From positions 1-25,138 of the IMG/VR virus record IMGVR_UViG_3300025141_000685: a DNA stretch of 25,138 nucleotides. One strand, 5' to 3'. The notes under the pieces are model-generated. The model saw only the letters and a list, made by a program, of their open reading frames with translations. It was not told the origin of the DNA and made no database searches. This document shows positions 17,701-24,949 of this stretch, piece after piece; the stretch's first letter is position 1; each line of letters begins with the position of its first letter. The translations under genes were made by a program, and so were the position numbers. This DNA comes from a virus.

Positions 17701-20700
17701 GATGCTGCTAAGGTAACCCCGCAGCAGAGAGCAGCAATAACAAAGAAACATACTGTTAAATTCCCTGTCTCTCAAGCAATCATTACCCGAAGGGCTTTTG
17801 GAGATGTTCCTCTAAAGCATATAAGACAGGCCGAAAGGGAAAAGGGAGGATCGTTAACGAGGGATGAACTTAATATACTCAGAGACCAGCTGTATAGAGG
17901 AAGGCCGATAGCTGAACCTGCCGGGAGACCTGTTGGTCAGGAAACAGGGAGCGCTCCTATAACTACACCGCAAGTTATGGAGGATGCCAGAAAAAAGAAA
18001 CGACAGGCAACAACTGTAACTGTTATTGCGCCCGGACAAAAAGGAGCAGGAAGAAAGAGGCCACTCACTGTAGTAGAAACATATGAAGAAGATATAGATT
18101 TCTCAGAGATTCCAACTGATCTGGTGGGGGCGGAAAGGTACAGATGGTTAATAGGGAAGGAAAAGGTAAGAATCAGCGATCTCGAAAAAGAACTACAGGC
18201 AATAGAATCTAGAAAAGAAAAGCTACCTTCCAGATGGACAAAGAAAAGAAAGGAGCAGGAAGAGAAAGCTTCTGAGATACGAGATAAGATAGCTTTCAAA
18301 AATAGAGTTCTTAAAAGGCTCGATGAAATGATTCGAGTGGCTGCTCCCAGTAGAAAAGAATACAAAGCAACTGATATCTATCCTGCAGTTCCGCCTGAGC
18401 AAATAAGAGCGGAGATCATACGAAGAGAAGAGGCAAAGAGAGAGGGGGAGAAATTAACAGCAGCCGACTTAAGAGAGGTTGACAAAATAATAAAGGAACT
18501 AACTCCGGAAGAGATAGACGATATCAGGCTGGATATTAGAGAGAGAGTGGTTGCTGAGATAGGGGTAGAGGCTAGGACTGATGAGCAAATAGAGGCAGAG
18601 ATTGAAAGGTTAAAGAAGAGGCTTAAAGCATTGGGGGTTAAGCCCCCCAGTTACGCTTATGCCGGTAGGCCGGAGACGATTCATGCTAGGGATGTTCGCA
18701 TCCGAGAAGCTGTAGAGGCGGAGCAAGAAACCAAAGATTTTGTTGCTTCTCTAGAACCTATAGAAAATAAAATTAGATTGGCTTCAAATAAGGTTAAATC
18801 CATAGAAAGTAAGGTAGAAGAGATGCCTTCTAGATGGGTAAAGAAAAGAGCAGCCTTAAACAAAACAGCAGACCCATTCCGAAAAACAGCAGAGAAGCAA
18901 GAAACAATATTAAATCAAAAAAAGGCAGAACTAACCGAACACAGGGAAGAAAGGTTTGATGCTCTTTTAGAAGCGGAGCAGAAAGCGGAGCAAAAAAAAC
19001 AGAGGACAAGAATAACTAAAGGAAGAAGAGCGCTGGAACGTAAGAGAGCGCTTAAGGGTAAAGCGAAGGCAGCAGAAACAAAGAAGCAGAATGAAATTGA
19101 CGAAACAAACAAGAAAATAGAAGACCTTCAGGAGTCCCTTGGAACCCCGCGCAGAGTTTCTACCCCAGTAGATGTGAAGTACTCCCTCGTTCTGGATGGT
19201 GAGTACTCTGAAGACGGTGGTTTGCACGTTCTGTTTGGTGGGAAGGAAGGTGGTAGTTCTGCCAGAGATGATGTGGTAGACCGACTTAATGAAGCTTTCG
19301 GCAGACAGATTTTTCAGTTCGTTAGGGTGGTTCAGACTCAGGCTGAATTACCATTAGACTTCAGGATGAACCGAGAAGCCTACGAAAGCCCGATCAGAGG
19401 AGTTTCTTGGAACAGGCAGATATGGCTTGTTGCAGACAATATGTCACTGGACAGGGTTGTCCCTGTTGCCTTGCATGAGATCGGTGGTCATGGAATGATG
19501 TCTATTACAGGCAAGAAGTTCTATGACAGGCTGATGAAACAGATTGCAGTTCTCGTCAACACTGACGATAGCATTCGTGCTATTTACGAGCGGGTCAAGG
19601 AAGAAACTTCTGAAAGAGAAGGGGTACAAGTAGCCACTGACAAAGACGGGCTTGCCGTATTTGAAGGAGGGCTAGACAAGACTGCACCCATCGCAGGTAC
19701 ACATGTGAGTTCAAACATAGAGTCCTTGAGCGATGGATTTAAGATAAGACGCTTTAAAGGTGATCCTGTTGGTGTCTCTATTGCTAGAATCAAAAGTGAG
19801 GAGATGTCATCACCTACGTTAGCAGAGCCGGGTGGAACTCCCGGAGTTGTGTCTGTGATTGTAAGCGGTCGTGGGATGGACTACATGGACCCGGCTGACA
19901 GGAAGATTATAGATGACTTGCAAGAGGAGAGCAGAAAGAAGTCAGCTGCTGCAATAGCTAGAGGAGCAGAGCCGGGGACTCCCGGTACAATGGTTTCCGC
20001 AATACCTGCGCTGCTTGAGCGTGGTGTTGATTGGGTTAATGGCTGGAACGGTATTGGGGAAGACAGTGAACTTCATGTCATAAACCCAAGCATGATTGAA
20101 ATAGTGGGTAGAGGGAAGAAGGTAACAGCGGTAAATGAAGCCGTTGTTCTCGAAGAGACTATGGCTTACATTATTGAAAGAGAGGCTATAGCCAACAACC
20201 CATTCTGGAGAGCGGTAGTAGATGCTGTCCTTTACGGTCTCGCTCGTATCAAGCTATGGGTTTCCCCCACCAGAGTTGGCGCTGCTGACATTCTGGTCTT
20301 TGCTAAAGCTACTGCTAGGAAACATGCTCAACTTGCAGCGAGTGGGGATGCAATGTTTACAGCTAACTTCTTGGGAACCTACCTCTACTCTGGCGACTTT
20401 GGACACAACTCCTCAGAGCATGACGCTAAAGCTAGCTTGGTTAATAAGATGGGTGGTGATATCGGTGATATCCATATGGACACAGGCTTTGTAAGCGATT
20501 GGTTTGATCGAGATGTCCCTCCGGCGGGAAGGCTCTGGGAGAACTTCATAGTCTTTAGAGATGTCACCGCTCCCAAAGAGGGGGAAGCAATCTTAAAACG
20601 GCCTCTCATACATTACAGAGTAAGGAAGATTGGAAAGAAAAGGTTTCAGGTATATATCGCTCCTGAGTTTATAAAGTGGATGAAAGATTATTTCAATATC

Positions 20701-23460
20701 TTTACACTGCTGGAGGAGTCAACCCGGATACGCGGAGGAACTGTAACCGATGACAACTCTCCTTCCCTTTTTCATGGAGCCTACAAGAATAAAGTAAATG
20801 ACTGGCGAGATAGATTCCATAAGGAGTACGTTGAGCCACTCGCTGATTACATGTACGAGTATAGAAATGAGTTTGATGGAGATGACTTGTTCTGGTATCT
20901 GTACACGGCTCATGCTCCCCACAGAAACAGGCTTGGAGCAAAGAAAGCAAAAGAAGCACAAGTGCCGAATGCATCTGGCTTGTTTGACACGAAGGAACAA
21001 GCCCAAGCATACAGGGATGAAAACCCAGAGGCGGGTGAAGAAGCTTACATGTCAGTCGAGGCTGAACTTGAAAAACTCCATGCCAAGGTCGGGGATGAGA
21101 CAAGTGACGCTTGGAAGCACCTAGAAATAGCTGCTCAAAAGGTTTACATGATCAATCAATACAATCTTAATAACCAACTAGAGGCTGGTCTTCTGGACTT
21201 CAAGACCATGACTCCTGAGCAGTTAGAAGCTTACAATGATGATGGCTACAAAGATACCTATGTCCCCCTGCGTGGTCAGGAAAGGATAGTTGCTGACCAG
21301 TTTTTTGAACAGCCTCTTGGTCCCGGCAAGTTAGGGGTAAGTGGCGTTGAATCCAAGAGAGCGCGGGGTCGTCAGAGTATCCCAGAAAACATATGGGCTT
21401 GGTCAGTTATGCAGACGGATCATGAGATAGACAGAATCGAAAAAAATCTAGTGGTCATGTCATTTGCAAATCTTATCTGGGACAATGAGGAAAACTATAA
21501 AGATTTTGCAATGGTTGTTCCCTTGGAGGATTACAAAAAGCATAAAGACCCCTCTGGGAAATTGTTTCTAGACCTTATACCAAAACAGCAAACTGATCCT
21601 GATCATAACATACACTTTAAGATTAATGGAGAGGAGTGGGTTATCCTAGTCAAGGACAAGAGACTGGGGCAAGCGTTTAATCGCTCTAACATGACAGACT
21701 CAGGAGTATTCCTGCAGTTAACATCCCAACTCAATAGATACTTTAGCGCAATTCACACCTCTATAAACCCTGAGTTCGTTCTTAGAAACTTTACGGTTGA
21801 CTTGCAGACTGCATTAGGAAACTTGGAGGGTCTAAAGGAAACAGTAGCTGAGTTCAAAGACATAGAAGGTTTGAGCAGAGCAGTCTTGAAAAGCGTCAAG
21901 CCAGCAGGTATAGGCTTGAAACATTTTTTGAGGGACGGCAGGACAGACACTGAGTATTCTGCGGAAGCATCTGAATTTTCTCAGCATGGTGGCAGGATTA
22001 ATTTCTTTGCTTTTAAAGACGTAAGAGATTTCGAGAAATCATTCAATGACCACGTTAAAGATACGAAAGTTGGCGGGGCAAAGAGATTTTTTAAGAAGAC
22101 CCTTGATTTTATAAGTGACTACAACGCTGTTGTGGAGAACACGATGCGTCTTGCTGTTTACCACCACGCTAAGAAAGCTTTTCTAGCAGCTGGAATGACT
22201 GAGGGACAGGCTATTCGCAAGGCTGTTCACATTGCTCAGAACTTAACAGTTAACTTTTCGCAGAAAGGCGAGAAGGGTGCTGCGCTGAACGCTCTCTATC
22301 TATTCTTCAACGCTTCAGTTCAGGGTACTGCTCGTTTGTTTCAGGCTCTCTTCAGTAGGCCCAGAGGAAAGACAGGCTTCACCCGTGTGCAGAAGTTGGC
22401 TGGCTCTATCATGCTCTTTGGTTTTGCTCAGGGAATTCTTAATGCAGTTTTGGCTGGTGATGATGAGGATGGGATTAATCGGTATAGCCAGATTGACTTG
22501 AGATCGAGAAGTCGTCAGGCCCATATCTACCTTCCGGGGTTTGACACCTTCTTTAAGATTCCGCTTCCATATGGTTACAATGTCTTCCATGTAATGGGAG
22601 ATACATTAGCAGCCCTTATGATGGGTCATACCAATCCGGGTCGAGCAACCATGCATCTTATGTCATCGTCTGCTGAATCATTCATGCCTTTCTCATTTGG
22701 AAGCAGTGATAACTTATTCAGGGCTACGCTGTCGGCAGTCTCCCCGACCTTTGCTGATCCTCTTGTAGACCTCGCTATGAACGAGAGTTACTTTGGTCAG
22801 CCTATATACAAAGACCCGGTATGGGGTTCTTCTGACCCACCATCAGAGAGATTCTGGGGGTCAACTGGCCCCATCACTAAAGGAATATCCCGTGGATTGA
22901 ATGCCCTCTCTGGAGGAAACCAGATCAAGCCGGGCTTAATAAGCATTCCTCCAGACATCTTTGAGTTCATCTGGGAGACAGCAGCCGGTGGTGCTGGCAG
23001 GTTTGTGGAAAGGACAACAGATTTAGTGTTGTCAATCGGACCCGGAAAGATAACGCACCCGACTGGGGAGATTAAATGGAACAAGGTTCCGTTCGCCAGA
23101 AGATTCCTGTTTGACGAGAAGGCAAGCAAGAATAGGTATAGATATGATAAGTTTGCTGTGTATGAGAAGTTAATCTCGACTGCCGTGGGTATGGAGAAGG
23201 GAATGAAAGAAGTGTACGGAACAGGGAAAGAGTACACGAACTTTAAAGAGAGCGACGATTATAAATTGTATAAGTTAGCAGACTTTAGAAAAAATATTGT
23301 CGGCAGCATTACAAAACTTCAGAAAGAAAGAAACAAGTTGCGCCGGAACAGAATACTAAGGTCAGATATAATAGATGATAGGGTTGACCGCCTTGAGGAA
23401 AAGATGATGGAGTTGAGAACAAAACTTATTAACAAGATGGATGAAACTTTTGACAGATGA
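11770..23460 (+). CDS. Giant polyvalent virion protein (3,896 aa) with metallopeptidase-like, ART-like and LPD38-like domains
   Basis: A single uninterrupted frame with TAATG start overlap, AGAGGA (11754-11759) upstream and ATGA stop overlap. Domains in order: N-terminal region with hydrophobic Gly/Ala helices (about 132-160, 195-245) and GVTESFVEDWQTLIE (about 283-297); about 370-2460 a very long, Lys/Glu/Arg-rich helical part, with two IESxxExxPSRWxKKR motifs exactly 200 residues apart (2145 and 2345); about 2467-2830 a metallopeptidase-like domain with HEIGGHG at 2569-2575 and EETMAYIIERE from 2795; within it about 2640-2780 an ART-like segment; about 3330-3560 LPD38-like motifs NPEFVLRNFTVD (3333-3344), ENTMRLA (3456-3462), NFSQKGEKG (3495-3503) and LYLFFNASVQGTARL. 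The C-terminal 100 residues are a charged coiled coil. Large LPD38 proteins are believed to be packaged and injected with phage DNA to act on the host. I saw no Walker A, helicase or methylase motif, unlike many relatives. Confidence 0.8.
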   Translation: MALLGPPPKTNPYAAKEVMIGPSPYYGATPQEPAKPTGSLTGDLALSWEIGWQQMRGVPYWLKGVGASLLEKAGFEDKAREQRIETYNLVRDMQEDIGALSALYTGPHSWSEAQKEGTIGSYALWGINEAIKQIPNLATMALGSLATMGVGTLAFAGAKTGARFAVARMLQKMPGAKYTLPTGEVVSSAGRGSATVGVALSSALLNTGEIYSSALLETGENNPAITGLSGLLAGTLDMWPGSKIIRNMGKGQDFGSYIANKLLRDKKWRSRAYRALELGVTESFVEDWQTLIEAMTVNYLNDNLLASDYVTKAYGIVPLTAGQVSERMEARAAGALLGTLLGPFGRVGPGFKSPPPDAKIEVEDVRDIDEGVAVKEVLEREATRPYGSTTAPIREVTARGLPAATVTDPGRFAGVADVARTLEDEAVEKRKVGMPAGDAFDLSDPTTMQAAEELGLDLDELALLSPKKRARKFERAQLHADAQRKAAQTAAQVKERITGEKAGPLSTGETASVAGGIINSATVDSPLPDSEAYKRQKDIETATALVLRLVNQKKEITEAAESKQFWKDVMVEDYLAAAELAKDAKKIGVAALRALLKGKGRDVKRDKNGQPVIKDGQTQQEDLTLEDLGVAPQEKGEKAEAFRQRLDEGIRAYIGEDVFADLAFDEAIDEKASRELAKEHARLRKLLSSVRAINMGLNIDPEIRSVLQSVFEQGRDSYIPRNLQDDGVRKALEAAIQKRIEDNIAAQKEEVQRQTARAVTGFIEAQKKPSVEKRYGIEQQRKRRKDETEAQYQERLIQIEASSLERQAELRVIRAKDEEAHLVGRERKKVGARPSYRKLEARATGETVEDEVLIAGEPTTVERKVDVAVDIKPEREGIVTLAPEGARPVDERSYENFATLQKFWELVGMRTKQRGEEVEFKWTTEDVKRLKKIFPEGDDVYNVEYFSNREMAGDKLVKELIEEIKARRKKAGLPNVKIKYVAPNGNYVTEEKPDPAVDIWELERDPSTGDVLLFNEEGEIVGSRNSSTISTRTRLPGTARAVRRKAKKHMGAGTEGQGEQVQLPERLIGYDSKDQLLMSQFVDDERNYALSSRVNSLKREYGSENVPFVELSKLADQFNISVGVLGIERTKTRTRFTQLNAQGDVTGIEEVWFQFPESTKYSMGRGKNKVEFNISGEELEHSFISFDFLANRYSQLVNVMNVSPDRAWRIALGQTMRGLKEDSANRYEQILLDEGNADAAYLKAQQVAGKTLNKTEQKLVARLDKILQDEGAIWTVNKEREIEKFANLNRNYITNPGDKKYRIKLPKGAEKISSADILKSISESVSKGTKDQPSWGYSETEQNFLSRMSTPPSPREITRDTKVKVSAEAWPIVFQQMVRKEGTPLRETVGAIIGLQEDLKYIKKGEGSVEQLNDRKALIQKQINNLQRILNRQVGDILDASYNVVRRKGDSFVLEHIPRGPSLEIHKDMLMVTHYSETAINRIQATEEKILRSPDPEQAQVKIAKYEKISLKKKGRSLNQEEIDKIIKGVTKTKADWKRHEETIEYMAGPIYEDITLGDRPEWRTMSGKRMELGKKARNKVVKEIEKELKKVDASYKADTKRMRWTEEKYEARVQEILDSRRWRILEAWGELSSPMQPMSVSEDIQKQINSGEISYEQGWRKYVKRFKQRERTDPESVRRGRTPLEYAEDEDVKDIRTLMNASGEWMDAAMNSERIREVAKSLQSGDREFLRSIKHQATLKKAPIEGILSRLQDRYNNLIVSRMKRGEKLGEKVESWLIYEGEGTPKAWAEGKYWEFVRSEEERELPDKPRYLGRFVKAAPIGVWKNAYGVVLDKIKITYRPNGETEDITKTVYQVTNPFDVDDQTWFFETRKEAIDAFGKEASYQKMLGRKALPSPKEFGGMAAAREIRRLNEEADIRLDELDKEKGIAFREREKERADALKDAEKKKGAKLNLRDRKRVLRPLPQLNPNLTQEEKDAAKVTPQQRAAITKKHTVKFPVSQAIITRRAFGDVPLKHIRQAEREKGGSLTRDELNILRDQLYRGRPIAEPAGRPVGQETGSAPITTPQVMEDARKKKRQATTVTVIAPGQKGAGRKRPLTVVETYEEDIDFSEIPTDLVGAERYRWLIGKEKVRISDLEKELQAIESRKEKLPSRWTKKRKEQEEKASEIRDKIAFKNRVLKRLDEMIRVAAPSRKEYKATDIYPAVPPEQIRAEIIRREEAKREGEKLTAADLREVDKIIKELTPEEIDDIRLDIRERVVAEIGVEARTDEQIEAEIERLKKRLKALGVKPPSYAYAGRPETIHARDVRIREAVEAEQETKDFVASLEPIENKIRLASNKVKSIESKVEEMPSRWVKKRAALNKTADPFRKTAEKQETILNQKKAELTEHREERFDALLEAEQKAEQKKQRTRITKGRRALERKRALKGKAKAAETKKQNEIDETNKKIEDLQESLGTPRRVSTPVDVKYSLVLDGEYSEDGGLHVLFGGKEGGSSARDDVVDRLNEAFGRQIFQFVRVVQTQAELPLDFRMNREAYESPIRGVSWNRQIWLVADNMSLDRVVPVALHEIGGHGMMSITGKKFYDRLMKQIAVLVNTDDSIRAIYERVKEETSEREGVQVATDKDGLAVFEGGLDKTAPIAGTHVSSNIESLSDGFKIRRFKGDPVGVSIARIKSEEMSSPTLAEPGGTPGVVSVIVSGRGMDYMDPADRKIIDDLQEESRKKSAAAIARGAEPGTPGTMVSAIPALLERGVDWVNGWNGIGEDSELHVINPSMIEIVGRGKKVTAVNEAVVLEETMAYIIEREAIANNPFWRAVVDAVLYGLARIKLWVSPTRVGAADILVFAKATARKHAQLAASGDAMFTANFLGTYLYSGDFGHNSSEHDAKASLVNKMGGDIGDIHMDTGFVSDWFDRDVPPAGRLWENFIVFRDVTAPKEGEAILKRPLIHYRVRKIGKKRFQVYIAPEFIKWMKDYFNIFTLLEESTRIRGGTVTDDNSPSLFHGAYKNKVNDWRDRFHKEYVEPLADYMYEYRNEFDGDDLFWYLYTAHAPHRNRLGAKKAKEAQVPNASGLFDTKEQAQAYRDENPEAGEEAYMSVEAELEKLHAKVGDETSDAWKHLEIAAQKVYMINQYNLNNQLEAGLLDFKTMTPEQLEAYNDDGYKDTYVPLRGQERIVADQFFEQPLGPGKLGVSGVESKRARGRQSIPENIWAWSVMQTDHEIDRIEKNLVVMSFANLIWDNEENYKDFAMVVPLEDYKKHKDPSGKLFLDLIPKQQTDPDHNIHFKINGEEWVILVKDKRLGQAFNRSNMTDSGVFLQLTSQLNRYFSAIHTSINPEFVLRNFTVDLQTALGNLEGLKETVAEFKDIEGLSRAVLKSVKPAGIGLKHFLRDGRTDTEYSAEASEFSQHGGRINFFAFKDVRDFEKSFNDHVKDTKVGGAKRFFKKTLDFISDYNAVVENTMRLAVYHHAKKAFLAAGMTEGQAIRKAVHIAQNLTVNFSQKGEKGAALNALYLFFNASVQGTARLFQALFSRPRGKTGFTRVQKLAGSIMLFGFAQGILNAVLAGDDEDGINRYSQIDLRSRSRQAHIYLPGFDTFFKIPLPYGYNVFHVMGDTLAALMMGHTNPGRATMHLMSSSAESFMPFSFGSSDNLFRATLSAVSPTFADPLVDLAMNESYFGQPIYKDPVWGSSDPPSERFWGSTGPITKGISRGLNALSGGNQIKPGLISIPPDIFEFIWETAAGGAGRFVERTTDLVLSIGPGKITHPTGEIKWNKVPFARRFLFDEKASKNRYRYDKFAVYEKLISTAVGMEKGMKEVYGTGKEYTNFKESDDYKLYKLADFRKNIVGSITKLQKERNKLRRNRILRSDIIDDRVDRLEEKMMELRTKLINKMDETFDR
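18154..18909 (+). repeat. Pair of related ~50-residue helical repeats inside the giant protein
   Basis: Residues about 2129-2180 and 2329-2380 share IES-x3-E-x-x-P-S-R-W-x-K-K-R, with the isoleucines at 2145 and 2345. Both sit between charged helices, so PSRW is probably the turn of a helical hairpin. The DNA around the motif is still partly alike (agatgg followed by aaagaaaaga in both). Confidence 0.7.
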
Positions 23461-23687
23461 AAAAACCCCGCCTTGTCACGGTAGAGTGGCGAGACATACT
23501 AGGCACTTCGGGATGGGAGAAGCCTGATGAAGTTAATCCGCCAGTGATAACAACGATAGGATATCTAATTCAGAAGGATAAAGATGTGGTTAAGGTAGCC
23601 CACACTAAAGATGAGAAGGGTGCTTGGTCTGGAATTACAGCCTTCCCCAGAGGCTGCGTGAAAAGTATTACGAATATTTCTTCATGA
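23457..23687 (+). CDS. Small conserved phage protein, 76 aa, unknown function
   Basis: The ATG overlaps the giant gene's stop (ATGA). The protein has TVEWRDILGTSGWE near the N-terminus, PPVITTIGYLIQKDKDVVKVAHTKDEKG in the middle and ITAFPRGCVKSI near the end. I recognise this pattern from small proteins of many unrelated phages, whose role is not known to me. It is beta-rich, soluble and has one cysteine. It is the last gene of the + strand operon, and its final 20 bases overlap the end of the convergent phosphoesterase gene. Confidence 0.72.
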   Translation: MKKPRLVTVEWRDILGTSGWEKPDEVNPPVITTIGYLIQKDKDVVKVAHTKDEKGAWSGITAFPRGCVKSITNISS

Positions 23688-24450
23688 TCTTCCGTAGCGT
23701 TACTGTCCTGACCCCATCGTAGTAACCTTCCCCATCTAAGTCTTCTAACATTACAACCCCTCTCCACCACTGATGCTCAGTATCCATACACCAACTTTCA
23801 GAGTAATCAGGATGAGAGAAACAACCCGCAGACAAACCAAATATCTTTTGCCCGTCCGGTCTGGTATGTTCTGCATGATTATATAAATGCGAATGACCTT
23901 GGACGGCAGAGCAATGAAGTTTAGTGACCAGTGTATGCCCGATATGGGTACTAGAGATTGGTCTCCCAGAGATACCAGTAGTGAAATAGTGCGAGAAGGC
24001 GATCCCTTCTATTGTGACGCACTTCTTGAAGGGGATGACTTCCCACCCGAACCCCTCATACTGCAAGTCTTGGATACCTATTGCCCCATCTAACTCAGCT
24101 TGTGAATTTGTGGCTCTAGTAATCCTATCCTCATGGTTGCCTAAGCACATCACTAAGCGTGGCCTATATTGCTTCTTGCCGTTCCTTCTTTTTCTGGCGT
24201 TGAATCGGTTCATCTCCTCGAACAATAGTTCTTGGCCCTCGATAGCCGATTGAACGTCCTTTTTGTACCTTCTACCCTCGAACCCTTTTGTACCTCGATC
24301 ATAAGAGGACAGAGACGGCAGGTCAGCTAGATCACCTAAGCAAACAACGCACTCAGGCTGCTCTTCCATGAGTAACCGACCTACCGCTCTGAACCTTTCG
24401 TTGTTGTAGTCAGGGTGCGCGTGGGCATCAGGGATAATCATTAGGTTCAT
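23668..24450 (-). CDS. Calcineurin-like metallophosphoesterase
   Basis: 260 residues, full length for a single-domain member. The metal-binding set is complete: D8-x-H10 (IIPDAHAHPD), G39-D40 (LGDLAD), G-N105-H106-E107-D (GNHEDR), H154 (FSHYF) and G185-H186-S-H188 (GHSH). These residues bind two metal ions and attack phosphoester bonds; substrates in the family include nucleic acids, nucleotides and proteins. Phage copies often sit with replication or nucleotide genes, as here, downstream of a ribonucleotide reductase. The start at 24450 is three bases after the previous gene's stop, with AGGGAT upstream; M4 is an alternative. The substrate cannot be told from sequence. Confidence 0.88.
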   Translation of the reverse strand: MNLMIIPDAHAHPDYNNERFRAVGRLLMEEQPECVVCLGDLADLPSLSSYDRGTKGFEGRRYKKDVQSAIEGQELLFEEMNRFNARKRRNGKKQYRPRLVMCLGNHEDRITRATNSQAELDGAIGIQDLQYEGFGWEVIPFKKCVTIEGIAFSHYFTTGISGRPISSTHIGHTLVTKLHCSAVQGHSHLYNHAEHTRPDGQKIFGLSAGCFSHPDYSESWCMDTEHQWWRGVVMLEDLDGEGYYDGVRTVTLRKIMKKYS

Positions 24451-24453
24451 AGT

Positions 24454-24645
24454 CTAATCCCTATAACCCGGAATACCACCGCCATCTCTACCGCATCCTT
24501 CTATGTCGCAGTTAGGCCAGTTAGGACAGCTAAGATGGTAAATTCTCAGCCTTTCTTTCCGCTCCTCCTTGGTTTCATTTTTGTAGCAATCCCAGTATCT
24601 TGGGGGAACCCCGTTCCATTTCTGTTTCTTTTTCACAGCAGTCAT
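24454..24645 (-). CDS. Small cysteine-containing hypothetical protein, 63 aa
   Basis: The frame can be extended upstream to 24696, but that would run deep into the neighbouring gene. The ATG at 24645, one base after that gene's stop, is more likely and gives MTAVKKKQKWNGVPPRYWDC. The N-terminal half is basic (Lys, Arg). The C-terminal half has H37, C40, C46 and C51 (HLSCPNWPNCDIEGC) plus C20, a spacing that could bind zinc but matches no family I know. It ends in a glycine-rich tail. It lies between the zinc-finger protein and the phosphoesterase and is probably co-transcribed with both. Confidence 0.55.
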   Translation of the reverse strand: MTAVKKKQKWNGVPPRYWDCYKNETKEERKERLRIYHLSCPNWPNCDIEGCGRDGGGIPGYRD

Positions 24646-24646
24646 C

Positions 24647-24949
24647 TTAATCTCTAAACCCGACCTCATCATCAAAGTCAATACCATAACGACCACCTAA
24701 TTCTGGATCAATTCCGTAATTGTTTATCTCCCAATCATCATCTTCATCCCCCTCCCGACTCTCTTTTTCATAGTAGTCATCCCCGAACTCTTTAAAAAAT
24801 TTGGCATCAACTCTAGGCTCAAGCGCGGTGTAACTACAGTCAAAGTTTCGGCAATGGTAGTATTGTCTTAGCCCACCATCTCTTTTGGAGAATTTTCCGC
24901 GAGTCTGTAACATCTTACCGTGATTAAATCTGCAATATGGGTTACTCAT
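24647..24949 (-). CDS. Ogr/Delta-like zinc-finger protein, 100 aa
   Basis: The ATG overlaps the preceding reductase stop (ATGA). Residues 6-38 contain C6-x3-H10 and C33-x4-C38 (HCRNFDCSYT), with R17 between. The C-x22-C-x4-C part matches the Ogr/Delta zinc-binding domain of phage late-gene activators (whose first pair is normally C-x2-C; here C-x3-H). The C-terminal half (about 48-100) is very acidic (KESREGDEDDDWEI). Ogr-like proteins contact RNA polymerase and switch on late genes, so this could be a regulator. The first pair is non-standard and the acidic tail is extra, so it may instead be a general zinc-ribbon protein. Confidence 0.6.
   Translation of the reverse strand: MSNPYCRFNHGKMLQTRGKFSKRDGGLRQYYHCRNFDCSYTALEPRVDAKFFKEFGDDYYEKESREGDEDDDWEINNYGIDPELGGRYGIDFDDEVGFRD

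Noticed and set aside
18632-18649. TGGGGG-TTAAGC-CCCCCA hairpin inside the giant gene
   Set aside because: Six pairs, no T-run, in coding sequence for GVKPPS; most likely a by-product of codon choice.
19836-19848. 13-base palindrome AACTCCCGGAGTT
   Set aside because: Short, within coding sequence for a Gly-Thr-Pro-Gly segment; no second site or promoter nearby, so no ground to call it an operator.
20222-20494. 90-codon + strand frame inside the giant gene
   Set aside because: It lies wholly within the long frame in another phase, its translation has no family-like features, and the long frame carries clear domain motifs.
22797-23237. 146-codon - strand frame opposite the giant gene
   Set aside because: Shadow of the LPD38-like C-terminal coding region; no ribosome binding site or motif seen.
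23887-24253. Two + strand frames opposite the phosphoesterase
   Set aside because: The - strand frame has the complete set of metal-binding motifs, so these are shadows.
24646-24696. Upstream start for the 63-aa cysteine-containing gene
   Set aside because: It would overlap the zinc-finger gene by about 50 bases and add a residue stretch (MVVMVLTLMMR) that is just its neighbour read in another frame; the ATG at 24645 fits the operon spacing.
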